Shown here in pieces: positions 12,085-23,299 of a DNA stretch of 64,000 nucleotides. The stretch lies in contig OX335644.1 in assembly GCA_946894095.1 (NCBI GenBank), positions 9,405,595 through 9,469,594 on the forward strand. The letters run 5' to 3'. The stretch's first letter is position 1. Every line of letters begins with the position of its first letter. This DNA is from Incurvaria masculella. Taxonomy: Eukaryota > Arthropoda > Insecta > Lepidoptera > Incurvariidae. The notes under the pieces were generated by a model. The model saw nothing but the letters and a program-made list of their open reading frames with translations. It ran no database searches and was not told the origin of the DNA. The translations under genes and the position numbers were made by a program.

Positions 12085-13023
12085 ATTTACAATGACATTA
12101 GAGTCATTTATAGTAAAAAATTAACGTTTTCATCGCGTACCCACTAGCCGAAATTAGGAAATGAGGGTCTAACTAGTTCTGGCAGTGACGGGAGATGGCG
12201 CTGGTTAGAAATGTCATTTTACCAACTAAAGTAAGCAATTTGAGGTGAGTTTTGATCGTTGGATAACGTTAGCTATATATCTATGTCCTAGTTTATGTCG
12301 ATTACCTAGGTGAGCTTTATCCTTATTTCATTAAATTCGTAAAAAAGTAGACGTGCTCTCTGTCTGGAACAAGATAACACATAAAATAAGAATAATAAAA
12401 TATATAATAAATTAAATATTTTTTAAATGTGGGTAAATTTGTACCCATTCGTAGGATAGAGATGGGTTATGTTGTTGGGTCAGGGCGAGGGTCAGGGTAA
12501 TGAACGATCGAGATAATGTGTAGGTATTTACAAAAATGTATAGCTTTCGCTAACAGTGTAAAATGGGTTCGAGCTCACTTTACCGCGTGCAGAGACACCT
12601 ACTGTACATTGGAAGCTTTGTGGGTTCGAGATGGTTCGACTGATTCGGAACGTTTGCTAATACTTTAACCAGTGGCGGATAGATGGCGCGACGCGTTTGT
12701 TTCAAACCTTGGAAAAATGAATTTGTAACTTTAGGCAAAATTCCAGAATTCTGATATCTAGACTATTCCATGAAATATGAGTAATTGCTTATGCACTTCG
12801 TAATACCAATGCATAATAAAAATATGTAAACAACCACTTGTTTTTATATATTTATATAAAATATTTAATGACAGTCCTTTGCTTTGTCTATGTTTAAATT
12901 TGTTTGCTTTGTTTATGTGCTAAAATGTATGTTTTGCCAAATTATATACATATATTCCTAGATATGAGGAAATAAATTCATAATGCTACCATGTCTACAC
13001 TGCATTCTTAGCCCCAGGAAGCC
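12085..13023. other. Intergenic DNA, no gene seen
   Basis: No supported gene or further repeat structure was recognised. Confidence 0.4.
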
Positions 13024-13573
13024 TTAAGGTGGGCCTTCCCGGTCGACTCCCCATACAAACGTGGAAAGAAGATCATGCCCATATTTCTAGTCAATGATTC
13101 CAAATTTTGTTCAAAATTGCGCTATTTGATCGAACTAGATGTCTGATGACCGTTGGCATTGTAATGTTGTGTTTGGTTTCTAAATTATAGGTTCCAAAAG
13201 TTAGAATTTTTCGCGCGTTGTATACAATAATTTTGGAGGTGGATTACTTAACGATAAAGTAAGAACATCTGAAAAAGATTAGTCGTCAAACATAGCTTGT
13301 TTCATCACAATTTATAATCAATTTGTTTTTTGTTAGATGTTTTACTACAGCAGTCGTGGTTTAATTTTACCTATAAGTCGTTTTGTAATTAAAATTTTCG
13401 TAAATCTTATCAAATCATTCACTATGCACATTGTCTGCTTTGTGAACATGTTGCATCTTCCTCATAACGGAGCCTGTCTTTTTCTTTGAAACAGTGAAGG
13501 TCCCAGAGCGCAATAGCACGGTTTTGTACCGTGCCCGCGAATGAGGTAGTTCCGCCGGGTTGGGCCACCTTAA
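13024..13573 (+). mobile_element. TTAA-flanked MITE (repeat C), full copy
   Basis: The element starts TTAA-GGTGGGCC and ends GGGCCACC-TTAA, so short terminal inverted repeats are flanked by TTAA on both sides, as in piggyBac-type transposition. It is about 550 bp with no transposase frame. Two further copies are at 33829-34313 (inverted) and 43422-43755 (5' part only); all share 'ccccatacaaa' near the left end and 'gatgtctgatgacc' inside. The piggyBac assignment rests on the TTAA flanks and is inference. Confidence 0.65.
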
Positions 13574-13943
13574 AATACAAACTCAGACTAACCATTAAAT
13601 TTAAAAAAGAAATCAGATTTTTTTATCTGTATTTTATCGGATATTTTTTGTCAAAAAGAATGATGTGAATATTTAGCAAACAGTTTAACTGAGTTTACAA
13701 GTAGGGATCCAGTCTAAGAAGTTTCCCAACTGGGGGGTTGGAGCTGGTTCGCCCAGGAAAAAAAACCAGTAAAGTATTAGTAGACGAACGAGACAGAAGG
13801 CATACATTTTGGAATAAATAAAGATCTACTCTTAAACGCAGATATAATGTTTGTATAAGATTACATGTACCTACTCTAAATGATTTATTGACCATCTAGG
13901 GCCACTGCTTACCATTTCAACAAAGCGACTGGTCTACCTAAAG

Positions 13944-14289
13944 CAGTGGTTCTGAACCGATAGTCCGCGGGCCACTGGTGGTCCCTGGGAACCCCTGAAG
14001 TGGTCCGCTATCCAAAAGAAGATTAAACAAGCCACTATTTGACAGGGGTTTACAAAGAGTATGCATGCAGTCACAAAAATCGCATTAAAATAATATAGTC
14101 ATTTATGTCTGTAAAGTAAAAATTTCTTATAAATACCTATGCATGCTATATATGCATGTTATAGTTTTATGTATAGATAGAATAACCCTTTATTCTATTA
14201 GATTTATATTACCTTCAACAGTTGGTGGTCCATAGCAAGACAAAACATTTGCCAAATTTCCGACATCACCAAACGGTTAAGAACCACTG
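13944..14289. mobile_element. hAT-type MITE with 8-bp target duplication
   Basis: The left end CAGTGGTTCTGAACC is the inverse of the right end GGTTAAGAACCACTG, the typical hAT terminus. The flanks are acctaaag on the left and aactaaag on the right, matching at 7 of 8 bases, which is the length of an hAT target duplication. The element is 346 bp and non-coding. Confidence 0.85.
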
Positions 14290-14394
14290 AACTAAAGTAT
14301 AGGTAGGTACACTGAAATGATTTATGGAACATAACATTTTCGCAACATTTGACTGGATTTAATTTATTTACTAGTAAACTCATACAGCCGTATT

Positions 14395-14498
14395 CTGAAT
14401 GGGCGGACTAACTTTAATAAGCCGGATTAAACCAGTTTTTGTATTGTTAGTCCGGTCTCTGGTACTAAGTTTTGACAGGTTCTCTCTGAATACGACTG
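14395..14498. mobile_element. 104-bp TIR miniature element (repeat F)
   Basis: Ends are 'cagccgtattctgaat' and 'ctctgaatacgactg', an imperfect terminal inverted repeat. The flanking ATA on both sides may be the target duplication. A related partial copy is at about 25095-25200 ('cagtcgtattcagagtaaaa'). Confidence 0.65.
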
Positions 14499-14975
14499 AT
14501 AGGCGTTTTCAGACAACTTACAAAATGATTGCTGGAGACAACTTAATACAAAATACAATATAATTTATTTTGTAATAAGGTTGTTTAGAAACGGAGTTGT
14601 GAACCCGTGGAGTTAGAAGTATTTTTTTTTGTAGTGTAGGGCACAAGGGTAAACTGAAGGTGTTTGCGTAGATCCTAGCTCGCCTGAATCCCTTAGGTTC
14701 CGCTGCCTACACCAACATCTTGCCATGTGCCTTTGCAAATTAATGCTTTCATATTCCTTAAAAGCAAGGTAATCACATTTTTTTCCATCGATTATGTACT
14801 AGTGAAAAAAAAAACATACATTCAAAATAACTAAAATTATTTATAGCTGCCCATGACTGATAGCTGCCTAATAAATAAAAAATAGACACGTTTGCAGAGG
14901 CTACCTGCCCACAGTTCGCGTGACGAGCAGGCAAATGGAACGTCCCACGAACCACTAGTTTATTTGCGAACATAA

Positions 14976-16258
14976 TAGGTCGGGGAAAAAGTCTTTTCGC
15001 ATTATAGTATGTATGAACTTGTAATAAAATCTCTTTGGCTATACTATTTGTATCTGGCTGGTTTTGGTATCATTGAAAGTTTAAATTTTAAAGAACATAA
15101 TTCCAAATTCAAATTAGGAAAATGTGTGATTCTCATTTGTTTTTCGTACTGTCAAAATGAGTGAATCTAATGAAAAAATTCGATACATTTTAAAATTTTA
15201 CTACAAAAAAGGTAAAAATGCAACGCAAGCCGCGAAAAAAATTTGCGATGTTTATGGACCTAGTGCAGTGTCTGTGAGAGTAGCACAAATTTGGTTTAAG
15301 CGTTTTCAATCCGGAAATTTTGATGTCAAAGATGCACGTCGCTCTGGTCGCCCTATTACGGATAAAATGGATGCCATTTTTGAAAAAGTGGAGCAAGATC
15401 GGCATATCAGTAGTTACGACGTAGCTGAGGAACTAGGAATTGACCACAAAACAGTTTTGGCGCATTTGAAAAAAACTGGGTACACAAAAAAGCTCGATAT
15501 TTGGGTACCTCACGAGCTCACTGAAAGAAACCTAATGAACCGTGTACTCATTTGTGATTCTTTATTACGACGTAATGAAACCGAACCATTTTTGAAGAAA
15601 CTGATAACTGGTGATGAAAAGTGGATCACGTACGACAAGAACGTGCGAAAAAGGTCGTGGTCAAAGGCCGGTCAAGCTTCACAGACTGTGGCGAAACCCG
15701 GGTTAACTCGCAACAAGGTGATGCTGTGTGTGTGGTGGGATTGGAAGGGCATTATTCATTATGAGCTGTTACCACCAGGCAGGACCATCGATTCTGAACT
15801 CTACTGCGAACAACTGATGAGATTAAAGCAAGAAGTTGAGAGAAAGCGGCCGGAATTAATCAACAGAAGGGGTGTGGTTTTTCATCATGATAACGCTAGA
15901 CCTCACACATCTTTAGCCACTCAGCAAAAACTAAGAGAGTTTGGCTGGGAGGTGTTAATGCATCCGCCGTATAGTCCTGACCTTGCACCTTCAGATTTCC
16001 ACCTGTTTAGGTCTCTTCAGAATTCTTTAGGCAGTGTCAGGTTAACATCACGAGAGGACTGCCAAAACCACTTGTCGCGGTATATTGATCAGAAGTCCCA
16101 ATATTTCTATAGCAATGGGATCATGTCCCTACCTACAAGATGGCAAAAAGTTATCGAACAAAATGGTACCTACATACTTTAGTTAAATGTAAATAAACCA
16201 TATTAAAAAATGTTCTGAATTTTCTTAAAAAATGCGAAGAAACTTTTTCCCCAACCTA
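14976..16258 (+). mobile_element. Complete mariner element with ITRs and TA duplication
   Basis: A TA dinucleotide at 14976-14977 precedes 'ggtcggggaaaaagtctttt', and TA at 16257-16258 follows the inverse, which read inward is 'ggttggggaaaaagtttctt'. The two inverted repeats agree over about 25 bases with a few mismatches. Total length is about 1.28 kb, the usual mariner size, and the transposase frame inside is open. This points to a recent insertion. Confidence 0.93.
15157..16182 (+). CDS. Mariner transposase (341 aa, apparently intact)
   Basis: This is the cut-and-paste transposase of a mariner (IS630/Tc1) element. It binds the terminal repeats, excises the element and inserts it at TA. 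The N-terminal half (residues 1-110) has the helix-turn-helix pattern, with KRFQSGNFDVKDARRSGRP as the linker. The mariner signature WVPHEL is near residue 121. The catalytic triad is complete: D in TGDEKW, D in HHDNARPH, and D in SPDLAPSD, with exactly 34 residues between the last two (DD34D). The length is normal for the family (about 345 aa). The start fits a Met with typical upstream spacing of about 180 bp from the left inverted repeat, and the stop lies about 75 bp before the right one. No frameshift or stop was seen. It is expressed only if the element is active. Confidence 0.95.
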   Translation: MSESNEKIRYILKFYYKKGKNATQAAKKICDVYGPSAVSVRVAQIWFKRFQSGNFDVKDARRSGRPITDKMDAIFEKVEQDRHISSYDVAEELGIDHKTVLAHLKKTGYTKKLDIWVPHELTERNLMNRVLICDSLLRRNETEPFLKKLITGDEKWITYDKNVRKRSWSKAGQASQTVAKPGLTRNKVMLCVWWDWKGIIHYELLPPGRTIDSELYCEQLMRLKQEVERKRPELINRRGVVFHHDNARPHTSLATQQKLREFGWEVLMHPPYSPDLAPSDFHLFRSLQNSLGSVRLTSREDCQNHLSRYIDQKSQYFYSNGIMSLPTRWQKVIEQNGTYIL

Positions 16259-16330
16259 ATACTTTGGGAGCAAATTTTTCAACGCTCCTCGTCAGTGTAG
16301 GTTCGTGTTTCAAATTAGTTCGTTGTGCTT

Positions 16331-17410
16331 GTCTCGTGCAGCGTACGATGGTATAATTATTCACAGTCAAATCTAAATAAGTATCAATTCAGGCGTTACC
16401 GTTATAACTTTGGAAAGCAATGTAGACCATACCATCAGTCTCACCGTCATATCGTGTCAGGTCACTTCCCTCAAGACTACTGTCCCATATATTGGGAGAA
16501 TATTCGGTAAATCTTCTGATGTTAGGGAACTAGGACGCAGGCGTTTGGAGGGAGCTGCGTGGTGGCCGCTTCTTATTTCGGTGTCAACCACATAAATGAC
16601 TCTTGTTCACTCAGAAATGAAAAACGGATATTTTGCTAAAGTATGTTTAATGTACAGGCGGGCTTGCATCCCCGACTTTACGAAATATCCGTATATGCGT
16701 ACATGCATGAGAGGCGAACTCACACGATCCAAGACGGTCGCTTAGCCCCGATTTAGTTTTTTTTGTTCTTTCGTGCACTCGGCCCTTAGTATGCTTTTGC
16801 TAAAGTTTTGATAGGACACCCCCCACCAAACCATCACCTGACCAAAGGTGGATGACCACGTTGTACCTTTACGACAACCTGCGCAGCTTATTTAGAACTG
16901 TGAGCCTACACTCTGTTATTTGCCTTGTTATAGTGATATTCAAACATGAAAATTATTTCATCAATAAAGAGGATATTTATGTTCCTTTTACCTGCGTATC
17001 GGGACAGAAAGCTTTTTGATCGATCCACTCTGTTTAGCTGCAGGGATCGATTTATCTAGCACCAAGCTTAAAGTGTTGTTTTATTATACGCGACGTCTAA
17101 GCCGGAATCTTCATTTCGTTTCCTAATGGGGTTTCAGCGAATTCTAATCCAACAGCACGCGGCTGCCCCGATATTTTATGGTTTTCGACAACGGAAGAGA
17201 TGTTATATCGGTCGATAGTACGATATACGAACATACGGCTGACACCAAGCTTTTAAAGTGTCTTGAATATGACCGACGGGTATGGAACCCACTTTGTGCA
17301 AGGCAATCATTGCAATCATATTTATATACTGCAATTGAACATCCCATTCCAAATTGTAATTTGATAATAAATACGAAAAAACGTGGAAAAGGTAGGTAGC
17401 TGTATATTGT
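16331..17410. other. Intergenic DNA, no gene seen
   Basis: A short inverted piece of repeat D is at 16735-16793 ('gttctttcgtgcactcggcc'). The overlapping 65-80 codon frames on both strands at 17144-17445 look accidental. Confidence 0.45.
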
Positions 17411-17644
17411 ATACTAGCTGAGGTACCCGGCTCCGCTCGGGTCAATGTCGTTTTGGACTGATGTCGGGCTGTAACCCAAAGGGCTGGCCCAAAAGGCTAG
17501 TCGAAATACTTTACTAACAGAAGATTAAACAATGTATCTACCAAAAAAAAAACTGGACCAAAATCCGTTGACCCGATGTGGCATGATTGAATAAGAAAAC
17601 AACCTAATTACTGCCATTTATAAATTCAGTGGAAGGAATGTACT

Positions 17645-17690
17645 TGAAATGAAATGAAATGAAATGAAATGAAAAATGAAAAAATACTTT
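17645..17690. repeat. (TGAAA)n microsatellite
   Basis: Five or more 'gaaat' units in a row, then an imperfect continuation. Confidence 0.85.
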
Positions 17691-17869
17691 ATTTGCAGCC
17701 ATACGGTACAAAAAGGCGGAAATTAATGCCATAAGGCATTCTCTACCATTCAACCTTAGAGATGTAGGAGAGGTGCAGTGAGGCGGGCGAATATATTGCA
17801 AAACATTGGGGCCAATTAATTTACTGTTTTTTAAAAGCATTTGTCGCCGCGCTGGGACGATCCTGCACT

Positions 17870-18075
17870 GGCACTACTACACATTGCCATGGATGGAAAA
17901 CACGGACATTTTTTTCTGCCGCTTCGACCATCTATCATTCAATGCGATGGTACGTAACAACTCGGGTGGGATTAACCTTACAACCTAGTTAGTAAGAAAG
18001 AGAGCTAAATTTTTACGTTGAATCCGTACCACAACCAGCCTTAACATCGAAAACGGCCACCCATCCAAACCGCGA
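17870..18075 (-). repeat. SINE family B, partial, with 5S-like remnant
   Basis: Body blocks 'atggatggaaaacacggaca', 'ttcaatgcgatggtac' and 'taagaaagagag' are present. On the minus strand the head side reads 'gcggtttggatgggtggcc', which matches the 5S rRNA box C region as in the copy at 32303. Confidence 0.7.
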
Positions 18076-18534
18076 CCGCGTCCATAGGTCCTGTATGTAG
18101 ATGCAATCCACATATTAATCGTGTGAATAGTTCGTAAGTTATGAGCCTATAATCGCACCAGTCACCCCTCTCGTGATTTAGAGTGATGTACTCTGCCAAT
18201 TTCCACATGCAGGAGCAGTCCACTTATTGTTTTGTTATAAATATGTAACCCTCTCTTCTCTTACTCCTACTCTTACTCCTCTGGTAAGTTAGCGTGATGT
18301 CAAGTAACTCATACAGCTAGACTGACATACAGTCCTCATCTAAATCAGGTAATTGGTTCTCATGTTGTAAGCATTTCATACTAATGGTCACCTCTCTGGT
18401 AATTTAGCGTGATGGTTAGTAGCCCTAAAATTGCGGAAATAAATCGAGCTATACGTAGGAACAATTATGTAGCATCAATAATGGATGAACCATACAAATT
18501 GTCATCCCCTATATCACCCCTTCATAGTGACATA

Positions 18535-18900
18535 TAAATTGCATCGTGGTAATCAGATTTGTTCAACATTGTGTGAAGAAGCACCTTGCCGGCCAAACAG
18601 TGCTCGACGGATCATTATAACGCTGTCCCTCCGTCCCCTTTCTACAATCGCTTAACGCGGAACAGGCAGGCAATGCACCCATTCCCAGCCGACACTTAAA
18701 AATAAAAACCATCCGATCCTTTTGATCCTTTATTTATAGGGTCGGTAAACTATGGAATCGACTCCATACCGATATATTTCCCCCAAAGTCCCCCGGGGTC
18801 GTTGAAACATGGGGTGAAAGAGCACCTGGCCGGCCGGCATGGTTTTCGTATCCCCCGTGAAAGTTCGAAATGCCGCGCTTGACTTAGTACCTGCTACCTA
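18535..18900 (+). pseudogene. CR1/Jockey-like LINE 3' end fragments
   Basis: Two pieces encode the extreme C-terminus of a non-LTR reverse transcriptase ORF: VKKHLAG near 18572 and RVGKLWNRL followed by IFPPK near 18738-18790. The same conserved tail (RVGKQWNGLPSEVFPPNY, then KKHLLGRHGF) is seen better at 20831-21094 on the other strand. No polymerase core is present. Confidence 0.65.
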
Positions 18901-19852
18901 ATCTACCAAACAAAAAATAAGAAACCGTTCAACTGAAACCGTAATATCTTAACAATACGCGTTTAAAGAATCAACCTAAAAGCCCAAACAAATGCGTGTA
19001 GCTAGGACACGGCTGTCGCTAAGTTAGCATACCGCGCGGGTTGGTAGAAAGAATACAAAGAATTTACGTAAAAAATCTCATACTAATCCGCATACCACAC
19101 GACCACAGAGCGCCACTGCGCGTCTTGACTGAGGCGGCGCGGCACCGCGGCGAGACGTTTGTCGCCAGCATTGCCGATCGCTCCCCGATTCCCCGAATCA
19201 CGGGAAATTTGTGGTATTGCGGGGAAAGTGGTGGGGAATGCAAGCGTTGGGAAATTTGCGGGGAATTGGCCAATCCGTGGGATTTTAGTTTTTTGGCCAC
19301 ATGACCTTTTTTTTTGCTCATTCGAAAAATATATCGAACATTAAAGCAATCGGGGCAACTTTGGATTTCATCTTCTCCCGAAAGTTGTTCGGACGGCCGT
19401 CGACTGCACGACCTTTTTTTTTTGGTCATTCGAAATTTTCGATGAAAATTTGGTTCCTTTTCCGGATTTTTACGGAATTCCGGGAATCCTAAGAACGTTT
19501 TTGGGGAATTGGAGGAGTGGTTATCGGCAACGCTGGTCGCCGTTTCGCGCGCTCGCGGGTAGATACCTTCGGCTCTAATCGGCAATACTCGGTCCTCGTC
19601 GGGTGGCCATCGCTGTCACGGCCCTCGCCGCGCTATTATTTCGTTTTCGCTCCGAGTCCTCTGACTATTTTTCTTTTTGTTCGGCTCCTAAGGGTCGTTA
19701 CGTGATGTTCAATAGCTTAAAGCCTTCCTCAAGAATTAGGCTATCGAATGTAAAAATATTGTTTCAAACCTGACTGGTAGTTCCAGAGATTAGGGCGTTC
19801 AAACAAAAAAACAAACAAACAAACTCTTCAGCTTTATTATATTAGTATAGAT

Positions 19853-20435
19853 CTGCTTTTGATGTAAATATAGCGTGACAGTAAATCGGATAAATTCAAA
19901 TGGCAGTGAAAAGAGAGACGAGACCGGGGCAAGTACTTCAGCAGATGAGTTGTGTCACAAGGAGTAAGTTTTGTTCTGGCAGCTCCTGACCCGAATAGCT
20001 AATGTCTAGTCTTTCAGCGAGGGTTGGCGATGTATATTACAAAGCCTATTTTCAAACGGAATCGCTGCTTGATTAATGGAAATATTGAGATATAAAAAAA
20101 GTTCCACATGTAGAAGAAAACATGATACGTCAATTGTGTCCAATATTTCAGAAAAAAATGCAACACTAGCTGTGGTTCAAGGCTCATGAGATTTTTATAT
20201 ATTAAGATTGTCCGTCCATGTTATGTTTACTTTAAATAAAAAAAACGGTCTACTGCCATCCAAATCGTGCGCAAAGGCTTCCGCGCTAAAAAAAGTTAAT
20301 TATTTTCGATCTTTATAAAAGCCATAATTTTTATATCATCAGCCATACACCTACATAGTTAAAACTTGTTGAGACCTACGCCGGTAGGTTATTTTTGTTT
20401 AATTTAACATGTAGTTTGGAAAATGTTGGCTACTG
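19853..20435. other. Intergenic DNA, no gene seen
   Basis: AT-rich sequence without recognisable features. Confidence 0.4.
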
Positions 20436-20710
20436 AAAAAAACCGGCCAAGTGCGAATCGGACTCACACACGAAGGGTTCCGTACTATCAACACCAAAAA
20501 ATCAAGTTTTTTGTATGGGAACCCCCCTTAAATTTTTAATACACACTCTGTGAAAATTTCTAAATAAATACACACTCTGTAAAAATTGCAGCTGCCTACC
20601 TATTACGGTTCATGATATACAGCCCTGTGGCAGACGGACGGACGGACGGACGGACGGACAGCGGAGGCTCAGTAATAGGGTTCCGATTTCACCCTTTGGG
20701 TACGGAACCC
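20436..20710 (-). repeat. Dispersed repeat family A, copy 3
   Basis: Inverted copy: it begins 'aaaaaaccggccaagtgcga' and ends 'gggtacggaaccc', with a (GGAC)n run near 20634. An internal stretch ('aaataaatacacactctg') is duplicated. Confidence 0.8.
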
Positions 20711-20830
20711 AAAAAATGGAAAAGCTGTCTTTTTCTTACTGTCATTTTGGTTATTTTATTCTGAACATATAATAAAGCTTTCTCAAGTGACAAAATATAT
20801 TGATTCAAATCTGACAATTATAGGTTTTTT

Positions 20831-21115
20831 TTAAGTTAGGCGCGGCATTTGGCGTACGTCAGGATCTTTAGGTGCCCGACGACGCCCATGGGTTTTCGGA
20901 AATTTAGGGGGGCAGCGAAAACCATGCCGGCCGAGCAGGTGCTTCTTCACACTAAGTTTGAAAGACACAAGGTCATAATTTGGGGGAAATACCTCGGAAG
21001 GGAGTCCATTCCATTGTTTACCGACCCTATGGATAAAGGATCTAGAGGATCGGTGGGTTGTTATTTTTTTAATGTCGACTGTGAATTTGTACATTTGCTC
21101 CCTGTTCCGCGGTGA
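20831..21115 (-). pseudogene. CR1/Jockey-like LINE reverse transcriptase C-terminus
   Basis: On the minus strand the frame has the conserved terminal pattern of a non-LTR retrotransposon polyprotein: SFIHRVGKQWNGLPSEVFP, then VKKHLLGR. In this family the pattern is found after the thumb of the reverse transcriptase. Only the last 70-90 residues remain, consistent with 5' truncation at insertion. Related ends are at 18535-18900 and 22085-22290. Confidence 0.7.
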
Positions 21116-21261
21116 CTGAAGGTAGAGAGGGGAGGGGGAACAGGACGAAGGAACTGTTGTGGCCTGGAAGATGATTTCGCTAGTTTAATTCACAATTATG
21201 CCTTAGCCAATGGACGAAGAAATTTATTTATTCAAATTCCGCTTCACGACAGTCTTAAGGC

Positions 21262-21617
21262 TGTTCCGACCCATATAAAGTTGTTTGCACACATAACGCA
21301 AAAAGTATTGCACTTTAAGCCACGAATTAATAATAAAAGTTTAATATAGTCATATTACTTGCGGCGAAAATAATTTCACAATTTCAGGATTATTGGTTTT
21401 GTTACAATTTATTTAAATAAGATTTTTATTTAACAGCGCCATCAAACGGTGTAAAACTTCTAATCGGCAATTAAAACGAAACCATTAAACCTGAAATTGT
21501 GAATATGTTTTCGCTGCAACTACTATGGCTATATTTAATATTTTTGATGAATTCGTGCCTTACAGTGCAATACTTTTTGCGTTCTGTTTAAAAAAAAACC
21601 TTGTATGGGTCGGAACA
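21262..21617. mobile_element. 356-bp foldback element with long inverted arms
   Basis: The left arm starts 'tgttccgacccata' and the right arm ends with its inverse. Further along the arms 'cgcaaaaagtattgcact' pairs with 'agtgcaatactttttgcg', and 'cacaatttcagg' with 'cctgaaattgtg'. The arms are about 130 bp with a central spacer of about 95 bp. Non-coding; probably a miniature TIR transposon. Confidence 0.8.
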
Positions 21618-21639
21618 TCCTAAACAGCGTCTCGGAAAT

Positions 21640-21880
21640 GATTTTAATACATTCCAAGCAGGCAATGCTGGGAGCGACAACCCTGCAGGCCCGAACTACA
21701 AAGATGAAAGGCGGAAAAACTTTATTCGATTTCCTCGTCGTTTCGACGCGACGGTGGCTCCGCGCGGCGTCCGGTGGGCGGCGCGAGCACTTCCGGCTCC
21801 GGTGGTGGGAGCGGAACCCTATTTTAATTATATTGCTTCGCTCCCTCCCCCGCCTTCGTGACGTGACTTCGCTTTCTTAG
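21640..21880. other. GC-rich patch of unknown origin
   Basis: Much richer in G and C than the flanks (for example 'gctccgcgcggcgtccggtg'). Two overlapping open frames exist, but neither shows a domain. It may be the 5' end of a retroelement. Confidence 0.35.
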
Positions 21881-22084
21881 TTTTTGGAATGTTTCTGAAA
21901 TAATGTAATGTAGTGTCCATGTCAATCTTATTCTATTCATGACTTTATTGATCTATAACGCTGTCAAAGAATATCTAATAAATATTGACGCTGTATAACG
22001 TGCGTGGTTGTGATGTAGTTCGCCGAACCGTATTATTGAGTTAGAATACTAAACATTTCTGGCCCTCGGTACAACGATACTTCA

Positions 22085-22290
22085 GGTCTCATCGAGATCC
22101 ACCTTTATGACACGCCAGGGCCTATTATGTAGGTGCCTGATGACGCCCATGGGTTTTCCAACTTTCAGGGGTAGCCGCGAAACCATGCCGGTCGGCAAGG
22201 TGCTTCTTCACACGTTTGCCGGGTCCCCAGGTCGTAATTTGGGGGAAATAGCTCGAAAGGGAGTTACTATCAAAATTATTTTATGTGGTC
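22085..22290 (-). pseudogene. CR1/Jockey-like LINE 3' end, degraded
   Basis: The minus strand reads RVKKHLADRHGF and, upstream, SLSSYFPQ, matching the fragment at 20831-21115. The plus-strand sequence 'gacgcccatgggtttt' is shared by both copies. Confidence 0.6.
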
Positions 22291-22685
22291 ATGTACCAAC
22301 TGTATTGTGTTGTTTTTTGCAGGTCGATCTGAAATTGGAGAGTTGGAGCCAATAGATGTTTAGATTTTTGCAGCCCACTGTGGTTGCGTCCCCGATACAG
22401 CCTAATTTTGTTTCCTGCTTCAAATACGTTCATACCCCGCTCTATCCCGCTCTGACAAAAGCGAAACTTGAAGAAACTGTAGTGAAACTATTAAGGTTCT
22501 TGGATCACAGACGAAACCGTGTCCGCCAAAACCGTTTTCTGTTTTATTATTTACTAAAATTATATCACTAACAGAACGCCTCAGTGTCGAAGATCTGACT
22601 TTGTATTTATGGATCAAACACGAAAAGCGTTCACACGAGTAAATGTCATTCTCTATGTCTGTAGTAAACCTAAATGCCTATTTTT

Positions 22686-23174
22686 AGGGTTCCGTACCCA
22701 AAGGGTGCTAACGGAACCCTATTACTAAGTCTCCGCTGTCCGTCCGTCCGTCTGTCCCAGGGATGTATCTCATGAACCGTAATAGGTAGGCAGCTGATTT
22801 TTTACGGATTTTTTGCCGCTGTAACAACAAACAGGTAAACTTAAAAAAATAATAAAAAATTAAGGGGGGCCTCATTCAAAATAGTGTTTTTTTTTTGTTA
22901 AATTAAGGCTGCATATGACGCTAAATCGCTCTTAGCTTTGTCTTAATATCTCAGAGAATATTGAACAAATCATGCTAAAATTATAAGTTATATGAAACTT
23001 CACTTATATCCGTTTAATCTGAATGATTATTGTTCCAATAGCATAGCATTGGCCCGATAGAATAAAATCGCGAAAATAGGTCGATTTTTTCACATTAAGC
23101 TTTATTTCTCAGAATTGGTATTAATTACAGTTACCCTTTGTGTGCGAGGCCGACTCGCACTTCGCCGGTTTTTT
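22686..23174 (+). repeat. Dispersed repeat family A, copy 4, with internal insertion
   Basis: Start 'agggttccgtacccaaaggg' and end 'cgactcgcacttcgccggtt' are typical, but about 230 bp of unrelated AT-rich DNA (about 22900-23131) replaces the short interval seen in the other copies. Confidence 0.75.
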
Positions 23175-23299
23175 CTACACAGCGGATAACAGCTGCTCGC
23201 ACTCGCATGCGAGCAATATTTTCAAATGAATTATTGCAAATTGTACCACTGCATTTCTTCAAGGGATGCGTGTTTCGTGGTTTGGATTAAGTAAATAAA

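Larger units (their letters stand above)
14915..16330. repeat. Dispersed repeat E, split by the mariner element
   Basis: The sequence left of the mariner ('caggcaaatggaacgtccca', then 'ttgcgaacata') and right of it ('ctttgggagcaaatttttca') join into one repeat whose uninterrupted relative is at 48250-48420 ('caggcaaatggaacatccca', then 'gcgaacatactttggg'). The mariner landed in an (ATA)n spot of this copy. Confidence 0.75.
17411..19852. repeat. Composite repeat region bounded by ATACTAGCTGA and TTAGTATAGAT
   Basis: The left boundary 'atactagctgaggtacccgg' and the right boundary 'aactcttcagctttattata' followed by 'ttagtatagat' are ends I know from lepidopteran repeats. The right part also has the (CAAA)n run at 19803-19825. 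Inside are a (TGAAA)n microsatellite, a SINE piece, LINE 3' ends and a G/C-rich low-complexity block at 19120-19640. It looks like nested insertions. The 173-codon antisense frame at 19064-19585 lies in this block and is not supported as a gene. Confidence 0.45.

Noticed and set aside
19064..19585. 173-codon minus-strand frame
   Set aside because: It lies in low-complexity repeat DNA, overlaps frames on both strands and shows no domain.
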